DNA of 64,000 bases from Physcocola sp002396385 (GCA_946535435.1 CAMNDM010000012.1:1-64000); one strand, 5' to 3'; shown: positions 26,373 to 34,793, counted from the first letter of the stretch. Translations and numbers: made by a program. Notes: generated by a model not told the origin, from the sequence alone.

Positions 26373-26629
26373 ATGGACGTTGATGACGATAAGGAACCGA
26401 ACCCTGGTAAGAAAAAGCAGGTGAACGTGTTCCTAAGGGACCAGGAACGGAATATAGACGATGCGGGGACAAATGACAGCCTCGCTATGCTTCCTTGCAA
26501 GCTGACGCCTGTTCTGTTGCCGATGTTGCCGATGCTGCTGGTGGTGCTGTGGCTTCTGCAGGTGATGAAGGTGATGCACTGTCAGAGATAGGAGGATTTA
26601 TTGAAGGAATATTCGATGCATTTGGATAA
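26373..26629 (+). pseudogene. Small hypothetical ORF, apparently frameshifted
   Basis: The frame from ATG 26373 begins MDVDDDKEPNPGKKKQVNVF and LRDQERNIDDAGTND, then turns into a hydrophobic, unlikely stretch. Another frame from about 26480 reads like protein: SLQADACSVADVADAAGGAV, then ASAGDEGDALSEIGGFIEG and IFDAFG, stopping at 26629. One extra base between about 26484 and 26500 would join them into a protein of about 85 residues. I do not recognise it. TATCTTTG at 26362-26369 is a good -7 element, which would make the message almost leaderless. Its end overlaps the start of the next gene. Confidence 0.4.
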
Positions 26630-27359
26630 TGTAGGTCATAATCTGCTTCGTTTGAAGGGCGCCGTTCTTGCGGTTCTCATCCTCTCGTCGTGTGCCAATG
26701 CCGCCGAACCCGATTCAACGGCAAGGACTTCTGTCTCCGTTTCCGGCTCTGTCGATGGACACAACTTTGTCGATGTGGGGCTTCCTGTGTTGTGGGCTAC
26801 TGCCAATGTGGGGGCTAAAACGCCGGCCGAGGAGGGAGAAGTGGTCGCTTGGGGCGAATTGGTCTCGAATGTGGAGTTCGATTGGCACACCTATAAATAT
26901 AGCGGCGATAGCTGCACCTCTATTAAAAAGTACTGTATGGCGGCGGATTATGGACTGGTTGATGCTGTTTCTGAATTGACGGCCGAAGACGATGCCGCAG
27001 TCGCTAATTGGAGCGACAACTGGCGAACTCCTACTGAAGACGATTTTAATGCGTTGCGCATGTGCTGCTCGTGGGAATGGGTCGACGATTTCGACAGTAC
27101 CGGGGTTTGTGGACTCTGGGGAATCAGTAAGATCAATGGTAACACCATCTTTTTCCCTGCTTCCGAGTACGAAGAGTCGAAAGATGACCCTAAAACCTAT
27201 TTCCAAGGCTGGTATTGGACTGCCTCGCTCGGCTCTGGTGAAAATGGAACGGCTTTACAGTTCGTTTTCAAGAAGGGAGCTAAAATGGAAGATATTGGGG
27301 TGATGCCTGTCCCGAGATGCTACGGGCGGCTAGTCAGACCTGTGACAAACAAAAAATGA
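26616..27359 (+). CDS. FISUMP-domain (Fib_succ_major) lipoprotein
   Basis: A 247-residue surface lipoprotein. The signal is GAVLAVLILSSC, with the lipidated cysteine at residue 26. The mature part from about 45 has the Fibrobacter succinogenes major paralogous domain (PF09603) pattern: FVDVGLPVLWATANVGAKTP, EGEVVAWGE, NWRTPTEDDFNAL and GWYWTASLGSGENGTALQF. These domains are frequent on Bacteroidota surface proteins, with no proven role. A TTG five codons upstream (26601) has AGGAGG at 5 bases and may be the true start. The gene lies between two identical tRNA-Pro genes. Confidence 0.8.
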   Translation: MHLDNVGHNLLRLKGAVLAVLILSSCANAAEPDSTARTSVSVSGSVDGHNFVDVGLPVLWATANVGAKTPAEEGEVVAWGELVSNVEFDWHTYKYSGDSCTSIKKYCMAADYGLVDAVSELTAEDDAAVANWSDNWRTPTEDDFNALRMCCSWEWVDDFDSTGVCGLWGISKINGNTIFFPASEYEESKDDPKTYFQGWYWTASLGSGENGTALQFVFKKGAKMEDIGVMPVPRCYGRLVRPVTNKK

Positions 27360-27397
27360 CGTTTTTCTGCTATATTTCGCAAAAAAGCGTCCAATCG

Positions 27398-27429
27398 TTT
27401 GGATAGTTTGAAAAAGAAGACTAATTTTG
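27398..27429 (+). promoter_or_regulatory. Promoter of tRNA-Pro copy 2
   Basis: TTTG (27398-27401), 20 bases, TAATTTTG (27422-27429) is a full promoter ending 20 bases before the tRNA. Confidence 0.65.
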
Positions 27430-27448
27430 CAATGCAATAAAGCACTAA

Positions 27449-27522
27449 CGAGATGTAGCGCAGTTGGCTAGCGCATCTGGTTTGGGACCAGAGGGTCGGG
27501 GGTTCGAATCCCTTCATCTCGA
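27449..27522 (+). tRNA. tRNA-Pro (TGG), copy 2
   Basis: Identical over all 74 nt to copy 1, with the same TGG anticodon. It has its own promoter and terminator, so both copies should be active. Flanking bases differ from copy 1 right outside the gene. Confidence 0.95.
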
Positions 27523-27527
27523 CTGAA

Positions 27528-27557
27528 AGGCGGTTTGATTTTTCAAGCCGCTTTTTT
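27528..27557 (+). terminator. Terminator after tRNA-Pro copy 2
   Basis: GCGGTTTGA pairs with TCAAGCCGC (one G-T pair), followed by TTTTTT. Confidence 0.75.
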
Positions 27558-27585
27558 GTTTTCATACCGTTCTGTCCTACTTTTG
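27555..27585 (+). promoter_or_regulatory. Promoter of the DUF4954 gene
   Basis: TTTG (27555-27558), 19 bases, TACTTTTG (27578-27585) is a perfect Bacteroidota promoter. Its -33 element lies inside the T run of the tRNA terminator. The start codon follows 25 bases later. Confidence 0.75.
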
Positions 27586-27609
27586 TGTAGTTATATAAAT
27601 TCTTCTGTA

Positions 27610-29493
27610 ATGAGGACACTCTCTACTTCTGAAATTAATGCGTTGCAACAGCAAGGCTGCCTGGCCGACGATTGGACTGCTGTGACTGTTGCCGATGCTT
27701 TCAATCCACAATATATCCGAAACGTACGTTTTTCTGGCTCGGTTGAGTTAGGTCGCTTTGAACAGACTTTTGTCGCTGCTGACGGATTCCCCCGACATTC
27801 GGGCATCTATAATGCGGTGTTGCACAACTGCAAAGTGGGTGACGACTGCTACATTGGTAACGTTCGCGACCATATTGCCAACTATAGTATCGGAAACAAC
27901 ACCTTTATTAATAATGTCGGTTTGTTGGCTTGCTCTGGGCTCTGCTCTTTTGGTAATGGGGTCAAGGTGGCTGCATTGAACGAGGGTGGAGGACGTGAAA
28001 TTGCCGTCTGCGACCAGTTCTCGTCCCAACTGGGATACTTTATGGCGATGTTCCGCAACCGTGTGGAGGCAATTAGTCATATAGAGTCGTTGGTTGATGC
28101 GTATACAGAAGGGAAAAAGTCGAGTATGGGCACTATCGGCAATGCTGCAACCATTGTTAACTGTGGTACCATTTCGGGTGTGAACATCGGTTCTGGCGCA
28201 CGTTTAGATGGTTGCTCGCTGTTGCAGAACGGTACGGTCCTTAGTTCGACTGACGCTCCTTCTGTTGTAGGGGCTGATGTGATTGCCCACGACTTTATTT
28301 TCTGCAAGTCGGTCAAGGTGACTGCTGGTGCGCAACTGCTGCGCTGTTATGTGGGTGAAGGTTCGCAGGTTGGTGAGCAGTTCGCTGCTACCGACTGTTT
28401 CATTTCGTGCAACTGCCAGTTCTTCCATGGCGAGGCGGCTTCTATGTTTGCCGGTCCGTATACTGTCAGCCATCACAAGGCAACTCTGCTGATTGCCATT
28501 TCTATGTCGTTCTTCAATGCGGGTAGTGGTAGCAACCAGAGTAACCACGCCTACAAGTTGGGGCCTAACCACCAGGGGGTGCTCGACAGGGGATCGAAGT
28601 TGGCGAGTTCGTCTTATTTGTTATGGCCGGCCCATTTGGGTGCGTTTACTACCGTCTTGGGTAGCCATAAGGAGCACCCCGATACTACAGGCCTGCCGTT
28701 TTCATACCTTATCGATAACCACGGGGTCCCTTACATCTCTCCGGGGACTAACCTGAAGAGTGTGGGCACGCTGCGCGATGCCGATAAATTTCCTAAACGC
28801 GATGGCAGAAGCGAAGGCTGCTCCGACCTGGTGTCGTTCAATATGCTGAATCCGTTCACTATTGCCCAAATATTAAGGGGTGTGGCTGTTTTGGAAGAAT
28901 TGTTGGCCGAACCAGCTGATGAATATGTATATGGTGGCCTACGAATTAAGGCTAAGTCTGCTACAAACGGACTCGAACTCTACCGCATGGCTCTGAATAA
29001 ATATAAGGGTGACCTTTTGTTGAGGTGGGAGGCTGAGGGGCAACCTGCGCTCCTGACTGCCCAAAGCGATGTCTGGGTTGATTTGGGTGGACTGATTGTT
29101 CCTGCCGATGTGCTCGACCAGATGGGGGCTGTTAAGGATCTGGCTACCGCTAACGAATTTTTTGCCACATTAGAGGGACAATTGTCCGCATACGAATACG
29201 GATGGGCGGCTAAACTGTTCCCTGGTTTGTTTGAAGCAAAACAGAAAATGGCGGTGCTCGGCGATTGGCACGAGGCTTGTGTACGTTTAATTAACAGTGC
29301 GCTCGACGATGCGAAAAAGGAATTTGCTCCTGCTACAATGTTGGGCTACGGTCTCGATCCTGTGGGTGATTGCAAGGACGCGGATTTCAAAGCCTTGCGT
29401 GGCGAGTACGACGAGAATAGTTTTGTTAAGTCGCTCCGTTCTCAACTCGACGAGGTGCATGTGCGCTACTCTGAGGCGGTGTCTGTGTTGTAA
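27610..29493 (+). CDS. DUF4954-family left-handed beta-helix protein
   Basis: A 627-residue cytoplasmic protein. I place the start at 27610 (MRTLSTSEINALQQQGC), behind the promoter; the longer frame would run into the tRNA terminator. Residues 85-300 contain hexapeptide-like repeats (CYIGNVRDHIANYSIGNNTF, GVNIGSGARLDGCSLLQNGT, VTAGAQLLRCYVGEGSQVGE) that form a left-handed beta-helix, as in acyl- and nucleotidyltransferases. Residues 300-440 keep aromatic-rich motifs (GPYTVSHHKATLLIA, NQSNHAYKLGPNHQG). The C-terminal third is helical. It fits the DUF4954 family of this phylum. The repeats suggest an enzyme on a sugar nucleotide, but no reaction is established. A strong terminator follows. Confidence 0.75.
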   Translation: MRTLSTSEINALQQQGCLADDWTAVTVADAFNPQYIRNVRFSGSVELGRFEQTFVAADGFPRHSGIYNAVLHNCKVGDDCYIGNVRDHIANYSIGNNTFINNVGLLACSGLCSFGNGVKVAALNEGGGREIAVCDQFSSQLGYFMAMFRNRVEAISHIESLVDAYTEGKKSSMGTIGNAATIVNCGTISGVNIGSGARLDGCSLLQNGTVLSSTDAPSVVGADVIAHDFIFCKSVKVTAGAQLLRCYVGEGSQVGEQFAATDCFISCNCQFFHGEAASMFAGPYTVSHHKATLLIAISMSFFNAGSGSNQSNHAYKLGPNHQGVLDRGSKLASSSYLLWPAHLGAFTTVLGSHKEHPDTTGLPFSYLIDNHGVPYISPGTNLKSVGTLRDADKFPKRDGRSEGCSDLVSFNMLNPFTIAQILRGVAVLEELLAEPADEYVYGGLRIKAKSATNGLELYRMALNKYKGDLLLRWEAEGQPALLTAQSDVWVDLGGLIVPADVLDQMGAVKDLATANEFFATLEGQLSAYEYGWAAKLFPGLFEAKQKMAVLGDWHEACVRLINSALDDAKKEFAPATMLGYGLDPVGDCKDADFKALRGEYDENSFVKSLRSQLDEVHVRYSEAVSVL

Positions 29494-29520
29494 TTGGCGT
29501 CTTGAATGCTTCATCATACA

Positions 29521-29557
29521 AAACACCCCGTAGGTCAGAACGGCTTACGGGGTGTTT
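29521..29557. terminator. Terminator between DUF4954 and the MerR-type gene
   Basis: AAACACCCCGTAG pairs with CTTACGGGGTGTTT around a 10-base loop. It stands between converging genes and can serve both. Confidence 0.8.
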
Positions 29558-29572
29558 CTGTTTTGGGTGTGC

Positions 29573-30394
29573 TTACTGCACTGGTACCTGTATTTCAGTC
29601 AACCATTCCGATTCGTTTTCCTTGTTCCATGGACCATCGATGTAGCTGAAACGTGGGTAACCAACAATCTGTAGGCCTTGTTCTTGAATGTAGGCGAGCA
29701 CCTTGGTCATCGATTCCGAGAAGGTGGTATATGGACCGTAGTGACCGTAACACAGTGCTTTTGGAATAGCAGGTGCTTCGTAGAACTTTACAATGTCGGT
29801 GTCTTCGTGCATTTCGCCTACGGCTTCACAGTATTCCACATCGATGTTGGTGTCTTTGTGCTCCTTGTCGTGCTCGATGCTGTAGCAGTATTGTGGTTCG
29901 GGACAAGTGCAACCCAAACGCATCATTTCAGGACCGATAACACCCACACACAATTCTCCAAAATCGTTATAAGTCTTGATGACTTGGCGGTGACTTGCTA
30001 CAATACGGCTGGCTATACTCTTAATTTCAAATGTCTGTTTCATATTCATTCTATTTTCTGAGAATTCTTCCAGACTTTGCAGCTCGTTCAGTTGTTGCTG
30101 TAAACGCGTTAACTCGTTTATGCACACAGCCATCTTCTGACGGATGGTTTCTAAGTTGGGGCGGTCTTCTCCACGCTCGAAGATGTCGCAAATCTCCTCT
30201 AACGAAAGTCCGAGTCTTTTCAGGTGGAGTATGCGGTTCAGTTTTTGTGTCTGGTCTAGCGTATAGTAGCGGTAACCCGTCCACTCGTCCACTTCTGCGG
30301 GTGTCAGCAGTCCTAACTCTTCGTAGTGTCTCAGCGTTTTAACGGTTACTCTGCAAAGTTTCGAGAACTCTCCAATTTTATACTTTTTGTTCAT
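29573..30394 (-). CDS. MerR-family regulator with GyrI-like ligand domain
   Basis: A 273-residue BmrR-type regulator. The start at 30394 (MNKKYKIGEFSKLCRVTVKT) begins the winged-helix DNA-binding domain; residues 1-70 contain TLRHYEELGLLTPAEV and TGYRYYTLDQ. A dimerising coiled coil spans about 75-120. Residues 125-273 are a GyrI-like/effector domain (IGPEMMRLGCTCPEPQYCYS, GHYGPYTTFSESMTKVL), which binds hydrophobic cations in BmrR. The domain is also used by drug-resistance regulators. An inverted repeat immediately upstream (30444-30508) is the likely operator. Its targets are unknown; it may regulate only itself, since no exporter is adjacent on this strand. Confidence 0.88.
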   Translation of the reverse strand: MNKKYKIGEFSKLCRVTVKTLRHYEELGLLTPAEVDEWTGYRYYTLDQTQKLNRILHLKRLGLSLEEICDIFERGEDRPNLETIRQKMAVCINELTRLQQQLNELQSLEEFSENRMNMKQTFEIKSIASRIVASHRQVIKTYNDFGELCVGVIGPEMMRLGCTCPEPQYCYSIEHDKEHKDTNIDVEYCEAVGEMHEDTDIVKFYEAPAIPKALCYGHYGPYTTFSESMTKVLAYIQEQGLQIVGYPRFSYIDGPWNKENESEWLTEIQVPVQ

Positions 30395-30443
30395 TTTCGT
30401 AATTGTTTGTTTGCGCATCCATTGAATTACGTTGCAAAGTTAA

Positions 30444-30508
30444 GCCCTACCCTAAGGTACGAGTCAAGAGAAAATTTCGCTTTTTTCGTTTTATCCTTGG
30501 GGTAGGGC
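30444..30508. promoter_or_regulatory. Inverted repeat, possible MerR operator pair
   Basis: GCCCTACCCTAAGG (30444-30457) is repeated inverted as CCTTGGGGTAGGGC (30495-30508) with one mismatch and 37 bases between. The motif CCTACCCTAAGGTAC resembles known MerR-family spacers. It fills the gap between the LOG gene's end and the regulator's start. Confidence 0.5.
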
Positions 30509-30536
30509 CTTTAACTGTTTGTATTACAGCTGTGAC

Positions 30537-31643
30537 TTATCCGAATTTTTCTATCTCGTTAATCACTGAGTCTGGGTCATCGTTCAGCGAGAGGAGCAGG
30601 TTTTTGTATTTGCCGGCTTTTGCCAGTTGCTGCAGCAACGGATAAATTGGCATTTCCTCTGTCCAGAACTTGGTGCCAAGGAAGGCCATCGGGCTGGCAT
30701 AGCCGAAACTGAGGTAGTGGTTCTGTACGGCGTCTTGGAAGATTTCCTGCATGGTGCCGGCACTGCCGGGAGTGTATATGATGCCGCCTTTGGCGATGGT
30801 CAGGATGCCGTCTTCACGGATGCTGTTGTCGAAGTATTTGGCTATATGGGTGGCAAACGGCGTGGCTGGTTCGTGGCCGTATAGCCAAGTGGGAACGCCC
30901 AAACTGCAGTATTGCGTTTGTTCGTACTTTTCAAGTACGCGGAAGGCGGTGGTTATCCATTCCGAATCTTTGAACGAGGGTGCTGTTTGCAGCATGGCTA
31001 TGGCATCGGCGGTTTCCGCTTCAGTGCGTCCTGCCATCCATGCGCCCAAATGGGTCGCTTCCATAGCACCGGGTCCGCCTCCGCTAACCATTAGATAACC
31101 CCTTTCGGTTAGCTTTTTGCTGATGTCGACAATCTGGCTGAACATATCGTCGGTTCGCAATAGGCCGTGCCCTCCCATAATCCCTACAATTTTCCTCTCG
31201 TCGAAGTTGCCCAGAAAGTCGTGCAGGGCATCGCTCATGGCGTGGTCGTGCAGGGCGCGGGCCAGGGTCTCCTTAATGTCGGTGGCTTTCTCGCCGGTCC
31301 ATTTATAGTGGCGGTAGACGCGTTGGTCGTAGCAGTTCTCGTAGCTGTTGGCCTTCCCAAGATTAAAACCCTCATAGAGCGAGGCCGCATTGTAGAGCGA
31401 ACTGCGGAACGGATTGTAGGGCATGTCTATCTGTGGAAATATCAGGCAGTTGCTTGATATTAGACGATGATAGCTTTCGGGAAGCGAGCATCCCAGAAAA
31501 ATGCAGTCTTCGAAACGGAAGGGGCGGTTGGGGCCTTCTATTCTGTTGAAATCGAGATTTTGGAAGGCGTAATGGCTGAAGATGTGGCTTTTGGCTCCTT
31601 CCTCGAAAAACTGGTCTAATGTCGTTATTTCCTTATAGTTCAT
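30537..31643 (-). CDS. LOG-family nucleotide-binding protein (PpnN-like)
   Basis: A 368-residue cytoplasmic protein of the LOG/YgdH fold. The Rossmann motifs are present: MVSGGGPGAMEATHLGAWMA near 190, and GGIIYTPGSAGTMQEIFQDA near 285, matching the PGGxGTxxE active site as TPGSAGTMQE. The N-terminal 130 residues (FNRIEGPNRPFRFEDCIFLG) are an added domain as in the PpnN group. Relatives remove the base from purine and pyrimidine monophosphates and respond to (p)ppGpp. It is the third gene of a unit with the CNNM and PagL-like genes (7-base gap), so a shared promoter is likely. Confidence 0.8.
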   Translation of the reverse strand: MNYKEITTLDQFFEEGAKSHIFSHYAFQNLDFNRIEGPNRPFRFEDCIFLGCSLPESYHRLISSNCLIFPQIDMPYNPFRSSLYNAASLYEGFNLGKANSYENCYDQRVYRHYKWTGEKATDIKETLARALHDHAMSDALHDFLGNFDERKIVGIMGGHGLLRTDDMFSQIVDISKKLTERGYLMVSGGGPGAMEATHLGAWMAGRTEAETADAIAMLQTAPSFKDSEWITTAFRVLEKYEQTQYCSLGVPTWLYGHEPATPFATHIAKYFDNSIREDGILTIAKGGIIYTPGSAGTMQEIFQDAVQNHYLSFGYASPMAFLGTKFWTEEMPIYPLLQQLAKAGKYKNLLLSLNDDPDSVINEIEKFG

Positions 31644-31650
31644 TGGTCGC

Positions 31651-32988
31651 TTATTTTGTGGACTGTTTCTTCTGCCCCCATGGGGTTTTGCTGTCGAAGG
31701 TGTATCCCAAACTCCAGTAGATAAACTGGGCTTTACTCAGCCTTATTGCGCGGATGCCGCAAGTGCCGTAAAGGTGTTTGTTGAAGTTGGCGGCCACACC
31801 TACAATCTGGTAGAAACGGCTGGTTTTCTCCACTTCGTGCTTCAAATCGTAACCCAGTTGGCCGAAGTAGTTGAAGTAGGGGGTCCGCAGTTCGCCCTTG
31901 GCCGAAAGTCCAATCTGAATGCGGTCGCCGGTAGGTCCGAGGTGCAGGTGGTTGTATACCAATCCGTCGCGGCCAGTCTCTTGGTGTACCGATGCGTTGT
32001 TGCTCTCATCGTAGACGAGGTCGATGCTTGGCCCGTAGTACCATTTATAGTTCGGCGAGTAGAGTGGAGCATAACTCAGTTGGAAGACCCGGAACGTATG
32101 GTCGTAGTACTCGTTTTTGAGTCCCGAGCCCACAGTGTCCATATAGAGTTGTCGTTTGCTGACGGTGAAGGTGAACTCGTGTTTGAGGTGCTTCTCGTAA
32201 GGTGCTTTAAGGTTCATGTTCGGGTAAGTCTCGCGCAACTCGCCAGCGTTTTGATGTCCGAAAGTGTACGAAGGGTCGTCCCAACGGTAGGCCAGTTCCA
32301 CCATAGGCGACCACAGGTTCATACCCTTGTTCGGAACGTGTGTGGCACCGTTGCTGAAATGGGTGAAGCCGCCTCCCAGTTTAATGTCGAAATGTTTGGC
32401 CACTTGCCACTCGAAAAAGAGGTTGAAGCCGATGTGGGCGTTCTCGCGTGAACCGATGGTGATGTTGTCGGGGGCGTTAATGTCGTCGTAGTGTCCCCAA
32501 TTGGCGCTGTAACCTAAGTTCCATTCGTATTGCAGGTAGCAGCGTTGGCTGAATTCGGCCAACGACCCGCCGTGAAAGACAAAGAACGAGAACGGGTGCC
32601 CGTAGTAGTCGCTATCGTCGAAACGGGCGGTGTAGAAGCCTATGCCGGTGTAGGGCTTGTGGTAGTTGAGGTTCATCGGCGAGTTGCCGGGTACGCCTAT
32701 GGCGAACTTTGTGGCAAAGGCGCGGTAGCCCAGTTTGCGTCCGTCCTGTTTCAGAAAGTCGTTCGTTTTCAGCATCTGTCCCTGATCGTATTTGACCGAT
32801 ATAGATTTCGGCCGTTTGGTGTCGTTCGGGTCTGGCAGGGGCAGGGTTGAATAGGTGTGTGCGAAGGGGGTGATGTCAACCCTGTATGGTTTGACGCTGT
32901 CGGTTGCGGTAGAGTCGTTGCCGATAGGGTCCGAGGCGTAGGCCGATGCGGCAATCAGCAGCGTAAATAGGGTAAATGAGCGTTTCAT
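31651..32988 (-). CDS. PagL-like lipid A 3-O-deacylase / acyloxyacyl hydrolase
   Basis: A 445-residue outer-membrane beta-barrel with signal peptide MKRSFTLFTLLIAASAYA. The central region from about 95 to 260 has alternating strands with aromatic ends. The motif GGGFTHFSNGATHVPNKGMN holds H210 and S212, in place of the PagL catalytic His and Ser, with a conserved PNKGMN after. PagL removes the 3-O acyl chain of lipid A, which changes immune recognition. The protein is longer than PagL (about 170 residues), with an N-terminal extension and a second barrel-like half. The gene is packed with the CNNM gene (2-base gap) and the LOG gene (7 bases). Function is inferred from the motif. Confidence 0.75.
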   Translation of the reverse strand: MKRSFTLFTLLIAASAYASDPIGNDSTATDSVKPYRVDITPFAHTYSTLPLPDPNDTKRPKSISVKYDQGQMLKTNDFLKQDGRKLGYRAFATKFAIGVPGNSPMNLNYHKPYTGIGFYTARFDDSDYYGHPFSFFVFHGGSLAEFSQRCYLQYEWNLGYSANWGHYDDINAPDNITIGSRENAHIGFNLFFEWQVAKHFDIKLGGGFTHFSNGATHVPNKGMNLWSPMVELAYRWDDPSYTFGHQNAGELRETYPNMNLKAPYEKHLKHEFTFTVSKRQLYMDTVGSGLKNEYYDHTFRVFQLSYAPLYSPNYKWYYGPSIDLVYDESNNASVHQETGRDGLVYNHLHLGPTGDRIQIGLSAKGELRTPYFNYFGQLGYDLKHEVEKTSRFYQIVGVAANFNKHLYGTCGIRAIRLSKAQFIYWSLGYTFDSKTPWGQKKQSTK

Positions 32989-32990
32989 TT

Positions 32991-34076
32991 TTAGTCGTCT
33001 AGCTCTTGGTTGTTATCTTCGTTAATGTCGTCGGTCGGTAGTTTTACCCCCATCTTGGCAGCCCGTTTTTCCCACTGCTCTTTGGCCAACTGCTGCATGT
33101 CGATGTTGGCATCGGTTTCATCGGTGATTTCCAAACCGAGAATGGTTTCTAAGACGTCTTCCAGCGTCACAATGCCCTCAACACCGCCATATTCGTCAAT
33201 CACCAGGGCTATTTGTTCCTTGCTTGCGATCATGTGGTCGTAGAAGCGGAGGATGGAAGTGTGTTCGTAACAGCAGGCAATGGGGCGCTTAATGGCGCGT
33301 AGCTTCGCCTGCTTGTCGTCGTTGGCCAGGTGGAGGAGGATGTCGCTTTTCAAAACGAAACCCGTAATGTTGTCGAGTGAGTCGTGGTAGACGGGTATGC
33401 GCGAGTAACGTAAAAAGTCTTTTTTGTGGAAGAATTCCTCCAGAGTCAGGTCTTCTTGTGCGGCCAGCACCACCGTGCGCGGTGTCATGATGCTGTGTAC
33501 CTTGATGCCGCGCATCTTTATGAGGTTGTTGATGATTTTACTCTCGTTTGCGTTGAATACACCCTCTTTCTCGGCTATGTTGGTCATTGCGGCAACCTCT
33601 TCGCGGCTGACGGTGGCTGTTGACTTTTTGGGTGAGATGATGCGGGTAAGCAACAGGGCGATCAGTAAGACAGGGTAGGTGATCCAGATATAGAATTGGC
33701 AGATGTAGGCAACCGGTATGCATAACTGCCGCCAATAGTGTATACCTATGGTCTTGGGTATAATCTCTGAGAATATCAGTATCATTACCGTCATCACTGC
33801 CGAGGCGACTCCGAAAAACTCGGAACCGAAGACTTCGGTAACCTGGGCGCCTACACCGGCGGCTCCGGTTGTGTTGGCTACAGTGTTGAATATAAGGATG
33901 GAAGTGGTGGCTTTTTCGGTGTGCTGTTTCAAACTTTTCAACAAACGCCCGCCTTTGCCTCTCGATGCAAGCATCTCGGCATACGAAGTCGATGTGGACA
34001 GCATGGTCGCCTCCATTACAGAACATAGGAACGACAGACAGACTGTCGCCATAAGAATGATGATTAACAGTGTCAT
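32991..34076 (-). CDS. CNNM/CorC-type transporter with DUF21 and CBS domains
   Basis: A 361-residue inner-membrane protein. Residues 1-160 are the DUF21 domain with about four membrane helices (LIIILMATVCLSFLCSVMEA, ASAVMTVMILIFSEIIPKTI). Residues 190-330 hold a CBS pair (VHSIMTPRTVVLAAQEDLTL, QIALVIDEYGGVEGIVTLED). A short acidic tail ends with EDNNQELDD. The family includes CNNM and CorC, involved in magnesium or sodium transport. The C-terminal CorC/HlyC domain is largely missing. It heads the three-gene unit with the PagL-like and LOG genes. A -7 element (TATTTTTG, 34103-34096) precedes it. Confidence 0.9.
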   Translation of the reverse strand: MTLLIIILMATVCLSFLCSVMEATMLSTSTSYAEMLASRGKGGRLLKSLKQHTEKATTSILIFNTVANTTGAAGVGAQVTEVFGSEFFGVASAVMTVMILIFSEIIPKTIGIHYWRQLCIPVAYICQFYIWITYPVLLIALLLTRIISPKKSTATVSREEVAAMTNIAEKEGVFNANESKIINNLIKMRGIKVHSIMTPRTVVLAAQEDLTLEEFFHKKDFLRYSRIPVYHDSLDNITGFVLKSDILLHLANDDKQAKLRAIKRPIACCYEHTSILRFYDHMIASKEQIALVIDEYGGVEGIVTLEDVLETILGLEITDETDANIDMQQLAKEQWEKRAAKMGVKLPTDDINEDNNQELDD

Positions 34077-34095
34077 TAGTGGGTTTTCTTTACTG

Positions 34096-34103
34096 CAAAA
34101 ATA
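34096..34103 (-). promoter_or_regulatory. -7 element of the CNNM unit
   Basis: Minus-strand TATTTTTG, 20 bases before the start at 34076. Confidence 0.45.
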
Positions 34104-34166
34104 GTGGTTTTGCTACAATTTTTAATATTTTTCAACAAAACGGAGACTATATATTATAGATTTTTA

Positions 34167-34174
34167 TAAATTTG
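34167..34174 (+). promoter_or_regulatory. -7 element of the MORN gene
   Basis: TAAATTTG, 54 bases before the start. It lies back to back with the CNNM promoter. Confidence 0.5.
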
Positions 34175-34227
34175 CAAAGCACGCGAATATCCATCTGTAG
34201 GGTCTAATGTGTTTAAACTGAAAAAGG

Positions 34228-34698
34228 ATGAAAACAAAAGCTTTATTTATAGCCGCTGCTATGCTGCTAGTTTGCAGTTCAGCGAATGCACAGTGTAAGG
34301 GCAAATGCCGCAATGGTAAGGGTGTCTATACCGACGTTGATAACGGATGGGTATACGATGGCACATTCAAAGACGGCTTGTTCGAAGGTAAGGGTACCAT
34401 TACTTATAAGAGTGGTGCCAAGTATACAGGCGATTTCAAGTCTGGCAAACGCGAGGGTAAAGGTACTTACACCTATCCTACCGGTGATATCTACACCGGC
34501 GATTTCAAGAATGGCCTGCCCGATGGTAAGGGTATCTATACTTTTGCTACCGGCGACCGTTACGAGGGCGACTTCAAGGAAGGCAAGCGCGAAGGACGCG
34601 GTACCTACACTTTCTCAAGCGGTACCCAGCAAATTGGCGAATTTGAGGCTGGTGAGTTGGTTGAAGAAATCAAGATCATCCGTAAAAAGAAGGAATAA
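34228..34698 (+). CDS. Exported MORN-repeat protein
   Basis: A 156-residue protein with signal peptide MKTKALFIAAAMLLVCSSANA. Residues 30-140 hold five MORN repeats of 23 residues (Y-x-G-x-F-K/x-G-x-x-x-G-K-G-T), e.g. YTGDFKSGKREGKGTYTY and YEGDFKEGKREGRGTYTF. MORN repeats in bacteria bind lipid or sit on membrane-associated proteins. The C-terminal tail is basic (IKIIRKKKE). The function is unknown. It stands alone, behind TAAATTTG, with a terminator after it. Confidence 0.85.
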   Translation: MKTKALFIAAAMLLVCSSANAQCKGKCRNGKGVYTDVDNGWVYDGTFKDGLFEGKGTITYKSGAKYTGDFKSGKREGKGTYTYPTGDIYTGDFKNGLPDGKGIYTFATGDRYEGDFKEGKREGRGTYTFSSGTQQIGEFEAGELVEEIKIIRKKKE

Positions 34699-34722
34699 TC
34701 TTTTTTGTTAACCATATAGACA

Positions 34723-34754
34723 GGGCTGAACCCGAACGGGTTCGGCCCTTTTTC
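34723..34754 (+). terminator. Terminator after the MORN gene
   Basis: GGGCTGAACCCG pairs with CGGGTTCGGCCC (one mismatch), followed by TTTTT. Confidence 0.8.
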
Positions 34755-34755
34755 T

Positions 34756-34763
34756 TATCTTTG
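34756..34763 (+). promoter_or_regulatory. MATE gene -7 element
   Basis: TATCTTTG fits TAnnTTTG, 30 bases before the start; it directly follows the terminator of the MORN gene. Confidence 0.5.
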
Positions 34764-34793
34764 TGCCCGCTAATGGGAGAGATGGATATATAG

